64,000 nucleotides of DNA from Pseudomonas sp. ML96 (GCF_000761545.1 NZ_JPMY01000002.1:248001-312000), one strand, 5' to 3'. Shown: positions 21,740 through 33,202, counted from the stretch's first letter. The notes: generated by a model not told the origin, from the sequence alone. A program made the numbers and translations.

Positions 21740-23536
21740 ATGTCCCATCGCGGATTCGGCTGGACCCTGAGCGAATGGCAGAGCGCCTATCGCACCGACA
21801 ACCTGCAACCCGAGGTGCTCGCCGAGCTCCTCGCTGAACTGAGCGCCGATGATCCGGCCTGGATCAGCCTGGCCACGCCGGCCCAGCTGCAGGGCCAGCT
21901 CGAGCAGCTGGCCGAGCGCCTGGCCGCCTCCGCAGGTGACCTGAGCAAGCTGCCGCTGTATGGCGTGCCCTTCGCCATCAAGGACAACATCGACGCCGCC
22001 GGCTGGACCACCACCGCCGCCTGCCCCGAGTTCGCCTACACGGCCGAGAGCGACGCCACGGTGGTCGCCCGCCTGCGCGCCGCAGGCGCCATCCTGATCG
22101 GCAAGACCAACCTCGACCAGTTCGCCACCGGCCTGGTCGGCACCCGCTCGCCCTACGGCGCGGTACCCAACAGCTTCGATCCAGCCTACGTCAGTGGCGG
22201 CTCCAGCTCCGGCTCGGCCAGCGTGGTCGCGCGTGGCCTGACGGTGTTCGCCCTGGGCACCGACACCGCCGGCTCCGGCCGCGTGCCGGCCGGCTTCAAC
22301 AATATCGTCGGTCTCAAGCCGACCAAGGGCTGGCTGTCCACCACCGGCCTGGTGCCGGCCTGCCGCACCCTGGACTGCATCTCGGTGTTCGCCCTGACCG
22401 TGGCCGATGCCCAGGCCGTGGCCAACATCGCCGGCGGCTATGACGCCAGCGATGCCTACAGCCGCAAGAATCCGCTCAGCGCCAAGGTCGGCATGCCGGC
22501 CAAGCCGCGCCTGGCCGTGCCGGCCAGCCTCGAGTTCTTCGGTGACGCCGGCAACCAGCAGGTGTTCGAGCAGGCGCTGGGCAAGCTGCGCGAGCTGGGC
22601 GCCGAACTGGTGGAGATCGACTTCACGCCCTTCCAGCACCTGGCCGAACAGCTCTACTACGGCTCCTGGGTCGCCGAGCGCACGGTGGCGGTGGAAGACG
22701 TCGAGTCGGCGCACATCAACCCGGTGGTGCGCGGCATCGTCGAGAACGGCTACAAGTACAGCGCCTGCGACGCCTACAAGGCCGAGTACATCCGCGCCGA
22801 GCTGAGCCGCACGATCAACGACGCCCTGGCCGGCTTCGACGCCCTGGTGGTGCCAACCTCGCCGACCATTCGTACCCTGGCTGAAATGGAAGCTGAGCCG
22901 GTGCTGTTCAACAGCCAGTTCGGCACCTACACCAACTTCACCAATCTCGCCGACCTCTCTGCCCTGGCCCTGCCCGCCGGCCTGCGCGGCGACGGCCTGC
23001 CGGCCGGCATCACTCTGATCGCCCCGGCCTGGCACGACCAGGCCCTGGCTGCCTTCGGCCGGCGCTGGCAGGAGTTCCTCGCCCTGCCACTGGGCGCCAC
23101 CGGCCGTGCGCTGCCGCCCCAGGCCGCGCCAGCCCAGGCGCCAGGCTGCATCCGCGTGGCGGTGGTCGGCGCGCACCTCACCGGCATGCCGCTGAACTTC
23201 CAGCTGGCCACTCGCGACGCGGTGCTGGTCGAGCAGACCACCAGCTCGGCCAACTACCGGCTCTACGCCCTGCCCGGCACCGTGCCGCCCAAACCTGGCC
23301 TGGCGCGGGTTGCCGAGGATGGTGCAGAAATCATCGTCGAGCTGTGGGACGTGCCGCAGGCGCGCTTCGGCGAGTTCGTCGCCGAGATCCCGCCGCCGCT
23401 GGGCATCGGCAATCTGCAGCTGGCCGACGGCCGCTGGGTCAAGGGCTTCATCTGCGAGCCCTACGCGCTCGACGGTGCCCGCGACATCACCAGCTTCGGC
23501 GGCTGGCGCGCCTTCATCGCCAGTCAGCAAGGCTGA
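21740..23536 (+). CDS. atzF: Allophanate hydrolase
   Basis: This 598-residue amidase splits allophanate (urea-1-carboxylate) to ammonium and CO2. The Ser-cisSer-Lys triad is present with the spacing known for AtzF: Lys81 (AIKDN), Ser155 in GGSSSGSA and nucleophile Ser179 in GTDTAGSGR. After the amidase domain (about 1-440), a C-terminal domain (about 465-598, with GAHLTGMPLNFQL and LPGTVPPKPGL) matches the AtzF domain that handles the N-carboxyurea intermediate. This makes it a full-length AtzF/DUR1-type hydrolase and not a generic amidase. No urea carboxylase or biuret hydrolase is in the window. It is followed after 4 nt by a GntR regulator, then the urea transporter genes. Confidence 0.92.
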   Translation: MSHRGFGWTLSEWQSAYRTDNLQPEVLAELLAELSADDPAWISLATPAQLQGQLEQLAERLAASAGDLSKLPLYGVPFAIKDNIDAAGWTTTAACPEFAYTAESDATVVARLRAAGAILIGKTNLDQFATGLVGTRSPYGAVPNSFDPAYVSGGSSSGSASVVARGLTVFALGTDTAGSGRVPAGFNNIVGLKPTKGWLSTTGLVPACRTLDCISVFALTVADAQAVANIAGGYDASDAYSRKNPLSAKVGMPAKPRLAVPASLEFFGDAGNQQVFEQALGKLRELGAELVEIDFTPFQHLAEQLYYGSWVAERTVAVEDVESAHINPVVRGIVENGYKYSACDAYKAEYIRAELSRTINDALAGFDALVVPTSPTIRTLAEMEAEPVLFNSQFGTYTNFTNLADLSALALPAGLRGDGLPAGITLIAPAWHDQALAAFGRRWQEFLALPLGATGRALPPQAAPAQAPGCIRVAVVGAHLTGMPLNFQLATRDAVLVEQTTSSANYRLYALPGTVPPKPGLARVAEDGAEIIVELWDVPQARFGEFVAEIPPPLGIGNLQLADGRWVKGFICEPYALDGARDITSFGGWRAFIASQQG

Positions 23537-23540
23537 GCCG

Positions 23541-24242
23541 ATGCCACCACGCGTCGCACCGCCCAGCCTGGCCGATGGCATCCACCGGCAGCTCAAGGAG
23601 GACATCTTCGAATTCCGCCTGCTGCCGGGTGACCGCTTTTCCGAGGGCGAGGTGGCCGAGCGCATGGCGGTCAGCCGCACGCCGGTGCGCCAGGCGCTGT
23701 ATCGCCTGCAGCGTGAAGGGCACGTGCAGGTGCACTTCCGCAGCGGCTGGCAGGTCTGCCCGCTGGACCTGGAACAGTTCGAGGAACTCTATGACCTGCG
23801 CATCCTGCTCGAACTGGAGGCGGTACGCCGTCTGTGCCAACGCCCCGAAGTCGAGCCAAACCCCGCACTGCAGCAGCTCGAGCGCACCTGGATGGTGCAA
23901 CCCGAGCAACGCCTGGCGGATGGCAGGGCAGTTTCCCTGCTCGACGAACAGTTTCACTGCCTGCTGGTCGAGGCCGGCGGCAATCGCGAGATGGCCCGCG
24001 TGCACCAGGAGGTCACCGAGAAGATCCGCATTCTAAGGCGCCTGGACTTCACCCAGACGCCACGGATTACCGCCACCTACGACGAACATGGACGGATTCT
24101 TGGCGCAATTCTCACGCGCCACAGCGAAGAGGCACAGCTATTGCTCAAGGCTCATATCGAGGAGAGCAAGGCGGAAGTGCGCAAGATCACCCTGCACATG
24201 TTGCACAGCGCTCGACAGAAGGCGCAGGCGACGCAGGGCTGA
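23541..24242 (+). CDS. GntR family regulator (FCD/FadR subfamily)
   Basis: This 233-residue transcription factor has an N-terminal winged helix (about 10-75: GDRFSEGEVAERMAVSRTPVRQALYRLQREG) and an all-helical C-terminal FCD ligand-binding domain (about 90-225), in which DEQFHCLLVEAGGNREM is typical. FCD regulators usually bind small carboxylates, often with a metal. The ATG at 23541 is 4 nt after the atzF stop, so the two are co-transcribed and it probably controls atzF and perhaps urtABCDE. The effector is unknown; allophanate or a related ureide is a guess from context. Confidence 0.88.
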   Translation: MPPRVAPPSLADGIHRQLKEDIFEFRLLPGDRFSEGEVAERMAVSRTPVRQALYRLQREGHVQVHFRSGWQVCPLDLEQFEELYDLRILLELEAVRRLCQRPEVEPNPALQQLERTWMVQPEQRLADGRAVSLLDEQFHCLLVEAGGNREMARVHQEVTEKIRILRRLDFTQTPRITATYDEHGRILGAILTRHSEEAQLLLKAHIEESKAEVRKITLHMLHSARQKAQATQG

Positions 24243-24323
24243 GGCAACGGCCTTGGTTCTACTGCCAGAACGGATAACTACAAACAGCAGTTCAACACTC
24301 GTTTAGTGAATGGAGATCGCACT

Positions 24324-25589
24324 ATGCAACGTCGCAGCCTGATCAAGGCCTTCACCCTTTCCGCATCCATCGCCGCCATGGGCATGACCTGGACCGTGCA
24401 AGCCGCCGAGACCATCAAGGTCGGCATCCTGCACTCGCTGTCCGGCACCATGGCGATCTCCGAGACCTCGCTGAAAGACATGGCGCTGATGACCATCGAC
24501 GAGATCAACGCCAAGGGCGGTGTGAATGGCAAGAAGCTCGAGCCGGTGGTGGTCGACCCGGCCTCCAATTGGCCGCTGTTCGCCGAGAAGGCGCGCCAGC
24601 TGCTGACCCAGGACAAGGTCGACGTGGTGTTCGGCTGCTGGACCTCGGTGTCGCGCAAATCCGTGCTGCCGGTGTTCGAGGAGCTCAACGGCCTGCTGTT
24701 CTACCCGGTGCAGTACGAAGGCGAAGAGATGTCGCCGAACGTGTTCTACACCGGCGCCGCGCCAAACCAGCAGGCCATCCCGGCCGTGGAATACCTGATG
24801 AGCGAAGACGGCGGCGGCGCCAAGCGCTACTTCCTGCTGGGCACCGACTACGTCTACCCGCGCACCACCAACAAGATCCTGCGCAGCTTCCTGCACAGCA
24901 AAGGCGTGGCCGACAAGGACATCGAAGAGGTCTACACCCCCTTCGGTCATAGCGACTATCAAACCATCGTCGCCAACATCAAGAAGTTCTCCGCCGGCGG
25001 CAAGACTGCGGTGATCTCCACCGTCAACGGCGACTCCAACGTGCCGTTCTACAAGGAACTGGCCAACCAGGGCATCGAAGCTACCGACATCCCGGTAGTG
25101 GCCTTCTCGGTCGGCGAGGAAGAACTGCGCGGCATCGACACCAAGCCGCTGGTAGGCCAGCTGGCCGCCTGGAACTACTTCCAGTCGGTAGACAACCCGG
25201 TCAACACCGCCTTCGTCGACAAGTGGAAGGCCTACGCCAAGGCCAAGAACCTGCCGAACTACCAGACCGCAGTGACCAACGACCCGATGGAAGCCACCTA
25301 CGTCGGCATCAACATGTGGGCCCAGGCCGTCGAGAAAGCCGGCACCACCGACGTCGACAAGGTCCGCGAAGCCCTGGCCGGCCAGACCTTCGCCGCGCCG
25401 AGCGGCTACACCCTGACCATGGACAAGACCAACCACCACCTGCACAAGCCGGTGATGATCGGCGAAGTCCAGGAAGACGGTCAGTTCTCCATCGTCTGGC
25501 AGACCGAAGGCCCTCTGCGCGCCCAACCGTGGAGCCCCTTCATCCCCGGCAACGACAAGAAGCCGGACTACGCGGTGAAGAGCAACTGA
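24324..25589 (+). CDS. urtA: Urea ABC transporter, substrate-binding protein
   Basis: UrtA is the periplasmic urea-binding protein of the five-part urea transporter. The start at MQRRSLIKAFTLS (24324, after GGAGATCG) gives 421 residues with a signal peptide of about 30 residues ending at VQAAE. The mature part is a type I periplasmic-binding fold of the amide/urea branch: IKVGILHSLSGTMAISE, FGCWTSVSRKSVLPVFEE, FYPVQYEGEE and GTDYVYPRT. It is the first urt gene, 81 nt after the GntR gene. The 155-bp gap to urtB contains two stem-loops, which often give the binding protein higher mRNA levels than the permease. Confidence 0.95.
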   Translation: MQRRSLIKAFTLSASIAAMGMTWTVQAAETIKVGILHSLSGTMAISETSLKDMALMTIDEINAKGGVNGKKLEPVVVDPASNWPLFAEKARQLLTQDKVDVVFGCWTSVSRKSVLPVFEELNGLLFYPVQYEGEEMSPNVFYTGAAPNQQAIPAVEYLMSEDGGGAKRYFLLGTDYVYPRTTNKILRSFLHSKGVADKDIEEVYTPFGHSDYQTIVANIKKFSAGGKTAVISTVNGDSNVPFYKELANQGIEATDIPVVAFSVGEEELRGIDTKPLVGQLAAWNYFQSVDNPVNTAFVDKWKAYAKAKNLPNYQTAVTNDPMEATYVGINMWAQAVEKAGTTDVDKVREALAGQTFAAPSGYTLTMDKTNHHLHKPVMIGEVQEDGQFSIVWQTEGPLRAQPWSPFIPGNDKKPDYAVKSN

Positions 25590-25638
25590 CAGGCCTGAGG
25601 CGCACCGAGACCGCTTTCCGGCGCGCCTGAGCAGCCTG

Positions 25639-25687
25639 CCCCGCCATCGTTCGATGACGGGGACGGAGGGGCGGATTCGTCCGTCCC
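25639..25687 (+). repeat. Two adjacent stem-loops between urtA and urtB
   Basis: CCCCG-C-CATCG-TT-CGATG-A-CGGGG (25639-25662) is an 11-bp stem with one mismatch. GGGACGGA (25660-25667) pairs with TCCGTCCC (25680-25687). The two share three bases and are mutually exclusive at the join. No T-run follows, so they more likely protect the urtA mRNA or cause partial termination than stop transcription. Confidence 0.55.
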
Positions 25688-25744
25688 TCCACCCTTACCC
25701 ATCCCACGGGAAGGTTTCGTCCTGCGCACACCAAGGACCCTGGA

Positions 25745-27319
25745 ATGCCCACTGCCCTGATTCCCTTTCTGCTGTCACTGGCACTGCTGATCGTGCCGCT
25801 GACTACCCAGGCGGGCGACGCCAATGATTTCGTCGCCGCCAATCCGGCCAAGCAGGCCAAGCTCCTCGAGAGCTGGGCCGCCCACCCCGATGCCGCTCGC
25901 CAGCCGCTGCTCGATGCCCTGCAACAGGGCCGCGTCGGCGTCGATGCGAGCAAGGCCGCCTTCTATGAAGTCGACGGCAGCTGGCAGGCCGCCGAAGCCG
26001 CCGCTACTGCCGAAGGCACGCCGAAGAAGCTGCGCCTGAACAACCGCCTGCGCGGCCTGCTGGCCAACGTGCAGGCCAGCCAGCAACTGCTCGCCGCAGA
26101 GCCGGCCACGCGCCTGGCCGCCGCCCAGCAGCTGCAGAAGAGCGCCAAGCCGGCGCAGCTGGAACTGCTCAACGCCCGCGTCGCTGGCGAACAGGATGAC
26201 GGCGTACGCACCGCCCTGGCGCTGGCCCTGGCCAACCTGCAACTGGTCGATCCCGATCCGGCCGTACGCCTGAGCGCCGTGCGCCTGCTCGGCGAGAGTG
26301 GCGACCCGCTGGCCCGTACCCGCCTGGAAGGCCTGCTGGCCGAAGGCGTGGAAGCCGACGCTGCGGTACGCACCGCCGCCGAGACCAGCCTGGCCCAGGT
26401 CAAGCGCCGCCTGCTGGTCGGCGAGCTGCTCGGCCAGGCCTTTAGCGGCTTGAGCCTCGGAAGCATCCTGCTGCTCGCCGCCCTCGGCCTGGCCATCACC
26501 TTCGGCCTGCTCGGGGTGATCAATATGGCCCACGGCGAGATGCTGATGCTCGGCGCCTACACCACCTACATGGTGCAGATCGCCTTCCAGAAATTCGCCC
26601 CCGGCTACCTCGCCCTCTACCCGCTGGCCGCCCTGCCAGTGGCCTTCTTCGTCACCGCCGCCATCGGCATGGCGCTGGAGCGCACGGTGATCCGCCATCT
26701 GTACGGCCGCCCGCTGGAAACCCTGCTGGCCACCTGGGGCATCAGCCTGATGCTGATCCAGGCCGTGCGGGTGATCTTCGGCGCGCAGAACGTCGAAGTC
26801 GCCAACCCCGGCTGGCTGTCCGGCGGCGTGCAGGTGCTGCCGAACCTGGTACTGCCCTACAGCCGTATGGTGATCATCGGCTTCGCCCTGTTCGTGGTGG
26901 CGCTGACCTGGCTGCTGCTGAACAAGACCCGCCTCGGCCTCAACGTCCGCGCCGTCACCCAGAACCGCAACATGGCCGCCTGCTGCGGCGTACCGACCGG
27001 CCGGGTGGACATGATGGCCTTTGGTCTCGGCTCCGGTATTGCCGGCCTTGGCGGCGTGGCGCTGTCGCAGATCGGCAACGTCGGCCCGGACCTGGGCCAG
27101 AGCTACATCATCGATTCCTTCCTGGTGGTGGTGCTCGGCGGCGTCGGCCAACTGGCCGGTAGCGTGCTGGCCGCCTTCGGACTCGGCATCGCCAACAAGC
27201 TGCTGGAGCCGCAGATCGGCGCCGTGCTCGGCAAGATCCTGATCCTCGCGTTGATCATTCTGTTTATCCAGAAACGTCCGCAAGGCCTCTTCGCACTGAA
27301 AGGACGGGTGATCGACTGA
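25745..27319 (+). CDS. urtB: Urea ABC transporter, permease UrtB
   Basis: This 524-residue inner-membrane permease of the branched-chain/urea family has a signal peptide (MPTALIPFLLSLALLIVPLTTQAG). A soluble, mostly helical region of about 200 residues with HEAT-like repeats (DPAVRLSAVRLLGESGDP) follows. The LivH-like membrane domain runs from about residue 228, beginning near GSILLLAALGLAITFGLLGVINMAHGEMLMLGAY. The long periplasmic N-terminal extension is usual for UrtB and separates it from LivH. Its stop codon overlaps the urtC start by one base, so translation is coupled. Confidence 0.94.
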   Translation: MPTALIPFLLSLALLIVPLTTQAGDANDFVAANPAKQAKLLESWAAHPDAARQPLLDALQQGRVGVDASKAAFYEVDGSWQAAEAAATAEGTPKKLRLNNRLRGLLANVQASQQLLAAEPATRLAAAQQLQKSAKPAQLELLNARVAGEQDDGVRTALALALANLQLVDPDPAVRLSAVRLLGESGDPLARTRLEGLLAEGVEADAAVRTAAETSLAQVKRRLLVGELLGQAFSGLSLGSILLLAALGLAITFGLLGVINMAHGEMLMLGAYTTYMVQIAFQKFAPGYLALYPLAALPVAFFVTAAIGMALERTVIRHLYGRPLETLLATWGISLMLIQAVRVIFGAQNVEVANPGWLSGGVQVLPNLVLPYSRMVIIGFALFVVALTWLLLNKTRLGLNVRAVTQNRNMAACCGVPTGRVDMMAFGLGSGIAGLGGVALSQIGNVGPDLGQSYIIDSFLVVVLGGVGQLAGSVLAAFGLGIANKLLEPQIGAVLGKILILALIILFIQKRPQGLFALKGRVID

Positions 27320-28421
27320 TGACCATGCCACTCAATCCCATGTCTGTTAACAAGAGCCTGCTGGCCCGCGCCGGTAATGCCCTGGGGCCAAAGGCCTCGC
27401 TGGCCGTACTCGGCCTGATCCTGCTCGCCCTGCTGGCCATGCCGCTGCTGCACCTGCTGCCGGCGGACCATGCCCTGCACGTCTCCGCCTATGGCCTGAC
27501 CCTGGTCGGCAAGATCCTCTGCTATGCCATCGTCGCCCTGGCGCTGGATCTGGTCTGGGGCTACGCCGGCCTGCTGTCGCTCGGCCACGGCCTGTTCTTC
27601 GCCCTCGGCGGCTACGCCATGGGCATGTACCTGATGCGCCAGTCGGCCGGTGACGGCCTGCCCGCCTTCATGAGCTTCCTCGCCTGGAGCGAGTTGCCCT
27701 GGTACTGGTACGGCACCAGCAACTTCCTCTGGGCCCTGTGCCTGGTGGTGCTGGCGCCCGGTTTGCTGGCCCTGGTGTTCGGCTTCTTCGCTTTCCGTTC
27801 GCGGATCAAGGGCGTGTACTTCTCGATCATGACCCAGGCGCTGACCTTCGCCGGCATGCTGCTGTTCTTCCGCAACGAGACCGGCTTCGGCGGCAACAAC
27901 GGCTTCACCAACTTCCGCACGATTCTCGGCTTCGACATCACAGCACCGGACACCCGCGCCTTCCTGTTCTTCTGCACCGTGCTGCTGCTGGTCAGCAGCC
28001 TGGCGCTGGGCTTCGCCCTGGCACGCAGCAAGTTCGGCCGGGTACTCACCGCCCTGCGCGACGCGGAGAACCGCCTGATGTTCTGCGGCTACGACCCGCG
28101 CGGCTACAAGCTGTTTATCTGGGTGCTCTCGGCCGTTCTGTGCGGCCTGGCCGGCGCGCTGTACGTGCCGCAGGTGGGCATCATCAACCCCAGCGAGATG
28201 TCGCCGACCAACTCCATCGAAGCCGCCATCTGGGTCGCCCTCGGCGGCCGCGGCACGCTGATCGGCCCGCTGCTTGGCGCCGGCCTGGTCAACGGCATGA
28301 AGAGCTGGTTCACCGTGGCCTTCCCCGAATACTGGCTGTTCGCCCTGGGCGCACTGTTCATCGTCATCACCCTGTTCCTGCCGAAAGGCGTGATCGGCCT
28401 GATCAAGAAGGAGAAGGACCA

Positions 28422-28425
<4 letters not shown>
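27319..28425 (+). CDS. urtC: Urea ABC transporter, permease UrtC
   Basis: UrtC (368 residues) is the second membrane permease, LivM-like, with about ten membrane helices. Conserved stretches include LALDLVWGYAGLLSLGHGLFFALGGYAMG and RDAENRLMFCGYDPRGYK in a cytoplasmic loop. IWVALGGRGTLIGPLLGAGLVNG near the C-terminus is typical of the family. The ATG at 27319 shares one base with the urtB stop, and the 3' end overlaps urtD by 4 nt (ATGA). Confidence 0.94.
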
Positions 28426-29273
<848 letters not shown>

Positions 29274-29276
29274 ACC

Positions 29277-29975
29277 ATGCTGCAAGTCGACAAACTCCAC
29301 CAGTACTACGGCGGCAGCCACATCCTGCGCGGCCTGAGCTTCGAGGCGAAGATCGGCGAAGTCACCTGCCTGCTCGGGCGTAACGGCGTGGGCAAGACCA
29401 CCTTGCTGAAATGCCTGATGGGCCTGATCCCGGCCAAGGAAGGCAGCATCAACTGGGAAGGCCAGACCATCAACGGCCACAAGCCGCACCAGCGCGTACA
29501 CGCCGGCATCGCCTACGTGCCGCAGGGTCGCGAAATCTTCCCGCGCCTGACCGTGGAAGAGAACCTGCTGATGGGCCTGTCCCGATTCGGCGCCAGCGAA
29601 GCCAAGACCGTCCCCGAGTTCATCTACGAGTTGTTCCCGGTGCTGCGCGAGATGAAGCAGCGCCGCGGCGGTGACCTCTCTGGCGGCCAGCAGCAACAAC
29701 TGGCCATCGGCCGCGCGCTGGCCAGCAAGCCGCGCCTGCTGATCCTCGACGAGCCCACCGAAGGCATCCAGCCCTCGGTGATCAAGGAGATCGGCGTGGT
29801 CATCCGCAAACTCGCCGAGCGCGGCGACATGGCCATCCTGCTGGTCGAGCAGTTCTACGACTTCGCCGCCGAGCTGGCCGACCAGTACCTGGTGATGAGC
29901 CGTGGCGAGATCGTCCAGCAGGGCCGTGGCGAGACCATGGAGGCCGACGGCGTACGCGGTCTGGTGGCGATCTAG
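29277..29975 (+). CDS. urtE: Urea ABC transporter, ATP-binding protein UrtE
   Basis: UrtE (232 residues) is the LivF-type ATPase partner of UrtD. It has Walker A GRNGVGKTT, signature LSGGQQQQLAIGRAL, Walker B LLILDEPTEGIQP and switch region VEQFYDF; the switch His of many ABC proteins is replaced by Gln, as is common in LivF/UrtE. It begins 3 nt after urtD and ends the urt operon. No terminator is evident in the 166-bp gap before the SDR gene. Confidence 0.95.
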   Translation: MLQVDKLHQYYGGSHILRGLSFEAKIGEVTCLLGRNGVGKTTLLKCLMGLIPAKEGSINWEGQTINGHKPHQRVHAGIAYVPQGREIFPRLTVEENLLMGLSRFGASEAKTVPEFIYELFPVLREMKQRRGGDLSGGQQQQLAIGRALASKPRLLILDEPTEGIQPSVIKEIGVVIRKLAERGDMAILLVEQFYDFAAELADQYLVMSRGEIVQQGRGETMEADGVRGLVAI

Positions 29976-30123
29976 ACCAAGGTCGCCCCACGCGCGGGTA
30001 GGCATAGTCCGACCACGCCCTTACCATTGCGCGCTCAGGCGCCGGCCATGCCGCGCGCGCCCATTCCAGACGGGTTCGTCGCCTGCGACGCCCGCTTCCT
30101 GCGCCCCATGCGCAGTGCCATGA

Positions 30124-30903
<780 letters not shown>

Positions 30904-30924
30904 TAGACGACGGCCTCAGCCTGT

Positions 30925-31740
30925 TTAATCGTCGACCAGGAAATTGCCGATGGCGGCAGGCGCTTCGCCTTCCAGGCTGAGCACTTCCGCCTCGTCCTTC
31001 AGGCTGACGCCCGACAGCTTGCGCCGCCCGGCCTCGCGCATCAGGTACAGCAGCTTGTGCGCGGCCAGGCCATAGCTGAGGCCTTCTAGGCGCACGTTGG
31101 AAATGCAGTTGCGGAAGGCATCGGTCAGGCCGACCTTCGGCGCATAGGTGAAGTACAGGCCGAGGCTGTCCGGCGAGCTCAGCCCCGGACGCTCGCCGAT
31201 CAGGATCACCACCATCTTCGCGCCGAGCAGCTCGGCCACCTCATCGGCCACCGCCACCCGCCCCTGGCGCACCAGACAGATCGGCGCCAGGGTCCAGCCA
31301 TCCTCGCTGGCCTGCTGCTGCCAGCGGTCGAGGAAGGCCAGACTGTGGCGCTGCACGGCCAGGGCCGAGAGGCCGTCGGCGATCACCACCGCCAGGTCGT
31401 AGCCACCCGGATGGGCGTGAGGATAATCGCGCAGGGTCTGCACCGAGGCGGCGTCCAGGCGCCGGCCGAGATCGGGGCGTTGCAGGTAGGTATGCCGGTC
31501 CGCCGCCGCGCTGTGCAGCTGCAGCACCTGGTGGCCGCGCTCGGTGAGACCTGTGGCCAACTCGTCGGCATCCAGCGGCAGATGCACGGCATCGCGCGCC
31601 TGGGCGTGGGCGAACTGGAAGTCCAGCTGCGCACCGGTGGGCAGGCTGGTGCCGGCGCGACCGAGGGCGATGCGCGCCGGAGTCAGGCGGCGTAGCGCGG
31701 CCCAGGGATTGCTGGCGGGGGTGTCGTCGAAATCGCTCAT
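30925..31740 (-). CDS. eutC: Ethanolamine ammonia-lyase, small subunit
   Basis: EutC (271 residues) with EutB forms the adenosylcobalamin-dependent lyase that converts ethanolamine to acetaldehyde and ammonium. The sequence starts [30 protein letters not shown] and contains [31 protein letters not shown] and [23 protein letters not shown], all typical of EutC and its share of the B12 site. It is 18 nt downstream of eutB. No EutA reactivating factor and no microcompartment shell genes are present, so this is the simple, compartment-free Pseudomonas type. Confidence 0.96.
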   Translation of the reverse strand: MSDFDDTPASNPWAALRRLTPARIALGRAGTSLPTGAQLDFQFAHAQARDAVHLPLDADELATGLTERGHQVLQLHSAAADRHTYLQRPDLGRRLDAASVQTLRDYPHAHPGGYDLAVVIADGLSALAVQRHSLAFLDRWQQQASEDGWTLAPICLVRQGRVAVADEVAELLGAKMVVILIGERPGLSSPDSLGLYFTYAPKVGLTDAFRNCISNVRLEGLSYGLAAHKLLYLMREAGRRKLSGVSLKDEAEVLSLEGEAPAAIGNFLVDD

Positions 31741-31758
31741 GCGGACCTGCGAGGAAAA

Positions 31759-33153
31759 CTAGGCGAGCTGCGCCAGGGCATTGCGGAAAGCCGGCGGCAC
31801 CGGGTCGCCGAGACGCAGGCGGCCGCCCTGCTGGTGCAGGATGTTCATGCGCTCCAGCCACGCCTCGAACTCCGGCGCCGGGCGCAGGCCGAGCAGCTGG
31901 CGGGCGTACAGCGCGTCGTGGAACGAGGTGGTCTGGTAGTTGAGCATCACGTCGTCGGAGCCGGGGATGCCCATGATGAAGTTGATGCCGGCCGCACCGA
32001 GCAGGGTCAGCAGGGTGTCCATGTCGTCCTGGTCGGCTTCGGCGTGGTTGGTGTAGCAGATGTCGCAGCCCATCGGCACGCCGAGCAGCTTGCCGCAGAA
32101 GTGGTCTTCCAGGCCGGCGCGGATGATCTGCTTGCCGTTGTACAGATATTCGGGACCGATGAAGCCGACCACGGTGTTCACCAGGAACGGCTTGTAGTGG
32201 CGCGCCACCGCGTAGGCGCGCACCTCGCAGGTCTGCTGGTCGACGCCATGGTGGGCGTTGGCCGACAGCGCGCTGCCCTGGCCGGTCTCGAAGTACATCA
32301 GGTTGTCACCCAGCGTCCCACGCTTCTGCGACAGCCCCGCCTCGTAGCCCTCCTGCAGCACCTGCAGGGTGATGCCGAAGCCGGCATTGGCCGCCTCGGT
32401 GCCGGCGATGGACTGGAACACCAGGTCCACCGGCGCGCCGCGCTCGATGGCGGCGATGGAGCTGGTGACGTGGGTCAGCACGCAGGCCTGGGTGGGGATC
32501 TCGTAGCGCTGGATGATCGCGTCGAGCATCTTCAGCAGATCGGTCAGCGCGCCCAGGCTGTCAGTGGCCGGGTTGATGCCGAACATGGCGTCGCCGTTAC
32601 CGTACAGCAGGCCGTCGAGAATGCTGGCGGCGATGCCGGATGGATCGTCGGTCGGGTGATTGGGCTGCAGGCGCGTCGACATGCGTCCGCGCAGGCCCAT
32701 GGTGTTGCGAAAACGAGTGACCACGCGAATCTTCTGCGCCACCAGGATCAGGTCCTGCACGCGCATGATCTTCGACACCGCCGCCACCATCTCCGGCGTC
32801 AGCCCCGGCGCCAGGGCGCGCAGGCTGGCCTCGTCGGCGCGTTCGCCGAGCAGCCAGTCGCGGAAGCCGCCGACTGTGAGGTGGGCGACCGGGGCGAAGG
32901 CCGCCGCGTCATGAGTGTCGATGATCAGCCGGGTGATCTCGTCGTCTTCGTAGGGAATCAGTGCCTCGCTCAGGAAGTGCTTGAGCGGGATATTGGCCAA
33001 CGCCATCTGTGCGGCGACGCGCTCGGCATCGCTGCTGGCGGCCACGCCGGCCAGGTAGTCACCGGAGCGCGCCGGGCTGGCCTTGGCCATGACCTCGCGC
33101 AGGCTGTCGAAGCGCCAGGTGTGATGGCCGACGGTATGGGCGAATGTGGCCAT
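31759..33153 (-). CDS. eutB: Ethanolamine ammonia-lyase, large subunit
   Basis: EutB (464 residues) is the TIM-barrel catalytic subunit that holds substrate and cobalamin. The start at MATFAHTVGHHTWRF (33153) follows AGGAGT; an in-frame start at 33171 lies in that ribosome-binding region. Recognisable segments are LTVGGFRDWLLGERADEASL, RGRMSTRLQPNHPTDDP, LYGNGDAMFGINPATDS and MGCDICYTNHAEADQDD. It is co-directional with the upstream permease and the downstream eutC, making a permease-eutB-eutC operon on the reverse strand. Acetaldehyde disposal must be encoded elsewhere. Confidence 0.97.
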   Translation of the reverse strand: MATFAHTVGHHTWRFDSLREVMAKASPARSGDYLAGVAASSDAERVAAQMALANIPLKHFLSEALIPYEDDEITRLIIDTHDAAAFAPVAHLTVGGFRDWLLGERADEASLRALAPGLTPEMVAAVSKIMRVQDLILVAQKIRVVTRFRNTMGLRGRMSTRLQPNHPTDDPSGIAASILDGLLYGNGDAMFGINPATDSLGALTDLLKMLDAIIQRYEIPTQACVLTHVTSSIAAIERGAPVDLVFQSIAGTEAANAGFGITLQVLQEGYEAGLSQKRGTLGDNLMYFETGQGSALSANAHHGVDQQTCEVRAYAVARHYKPFLVNTVVGFIGPEYLYNGKQIIRAGLEDHFCGKLLGVPMGCDICYTNHAEADQDDMDTLLTLLGAAGINFIMGIPGSDDVMLNYQTTSFHDALYARQLLGLRPAPEFEAWLERMNILHQQGGRLRLGDPVPPAFRNALAQLA

Positions 33154-33172
33154 GAAGTACTCCTGAAACAAG

Positions 33173-33194
33173 CGCCCGCCGTTGCCGGCGGGCG
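33173..33194 (-). repeat. Stem-loop between permease and eutB
   Basis: CGCCCGCCG-TTGC-CGGCGGGCG is a 9-bp perfect stem in the 49-bp gap, followed on the reverse strand by TTGTTTC. It may allow partial termination or mRNA processing between permease and lyase. Confidence 0.6.
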
Positions 33195-33202
33195 TGGATC
33201 TA

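Noticed and set aside
24243..24323. Sigma-54 promoter directly before urtA
   Set aside because: No GG-N10-GC pair with correct flanks is present in the 81-bp gap.
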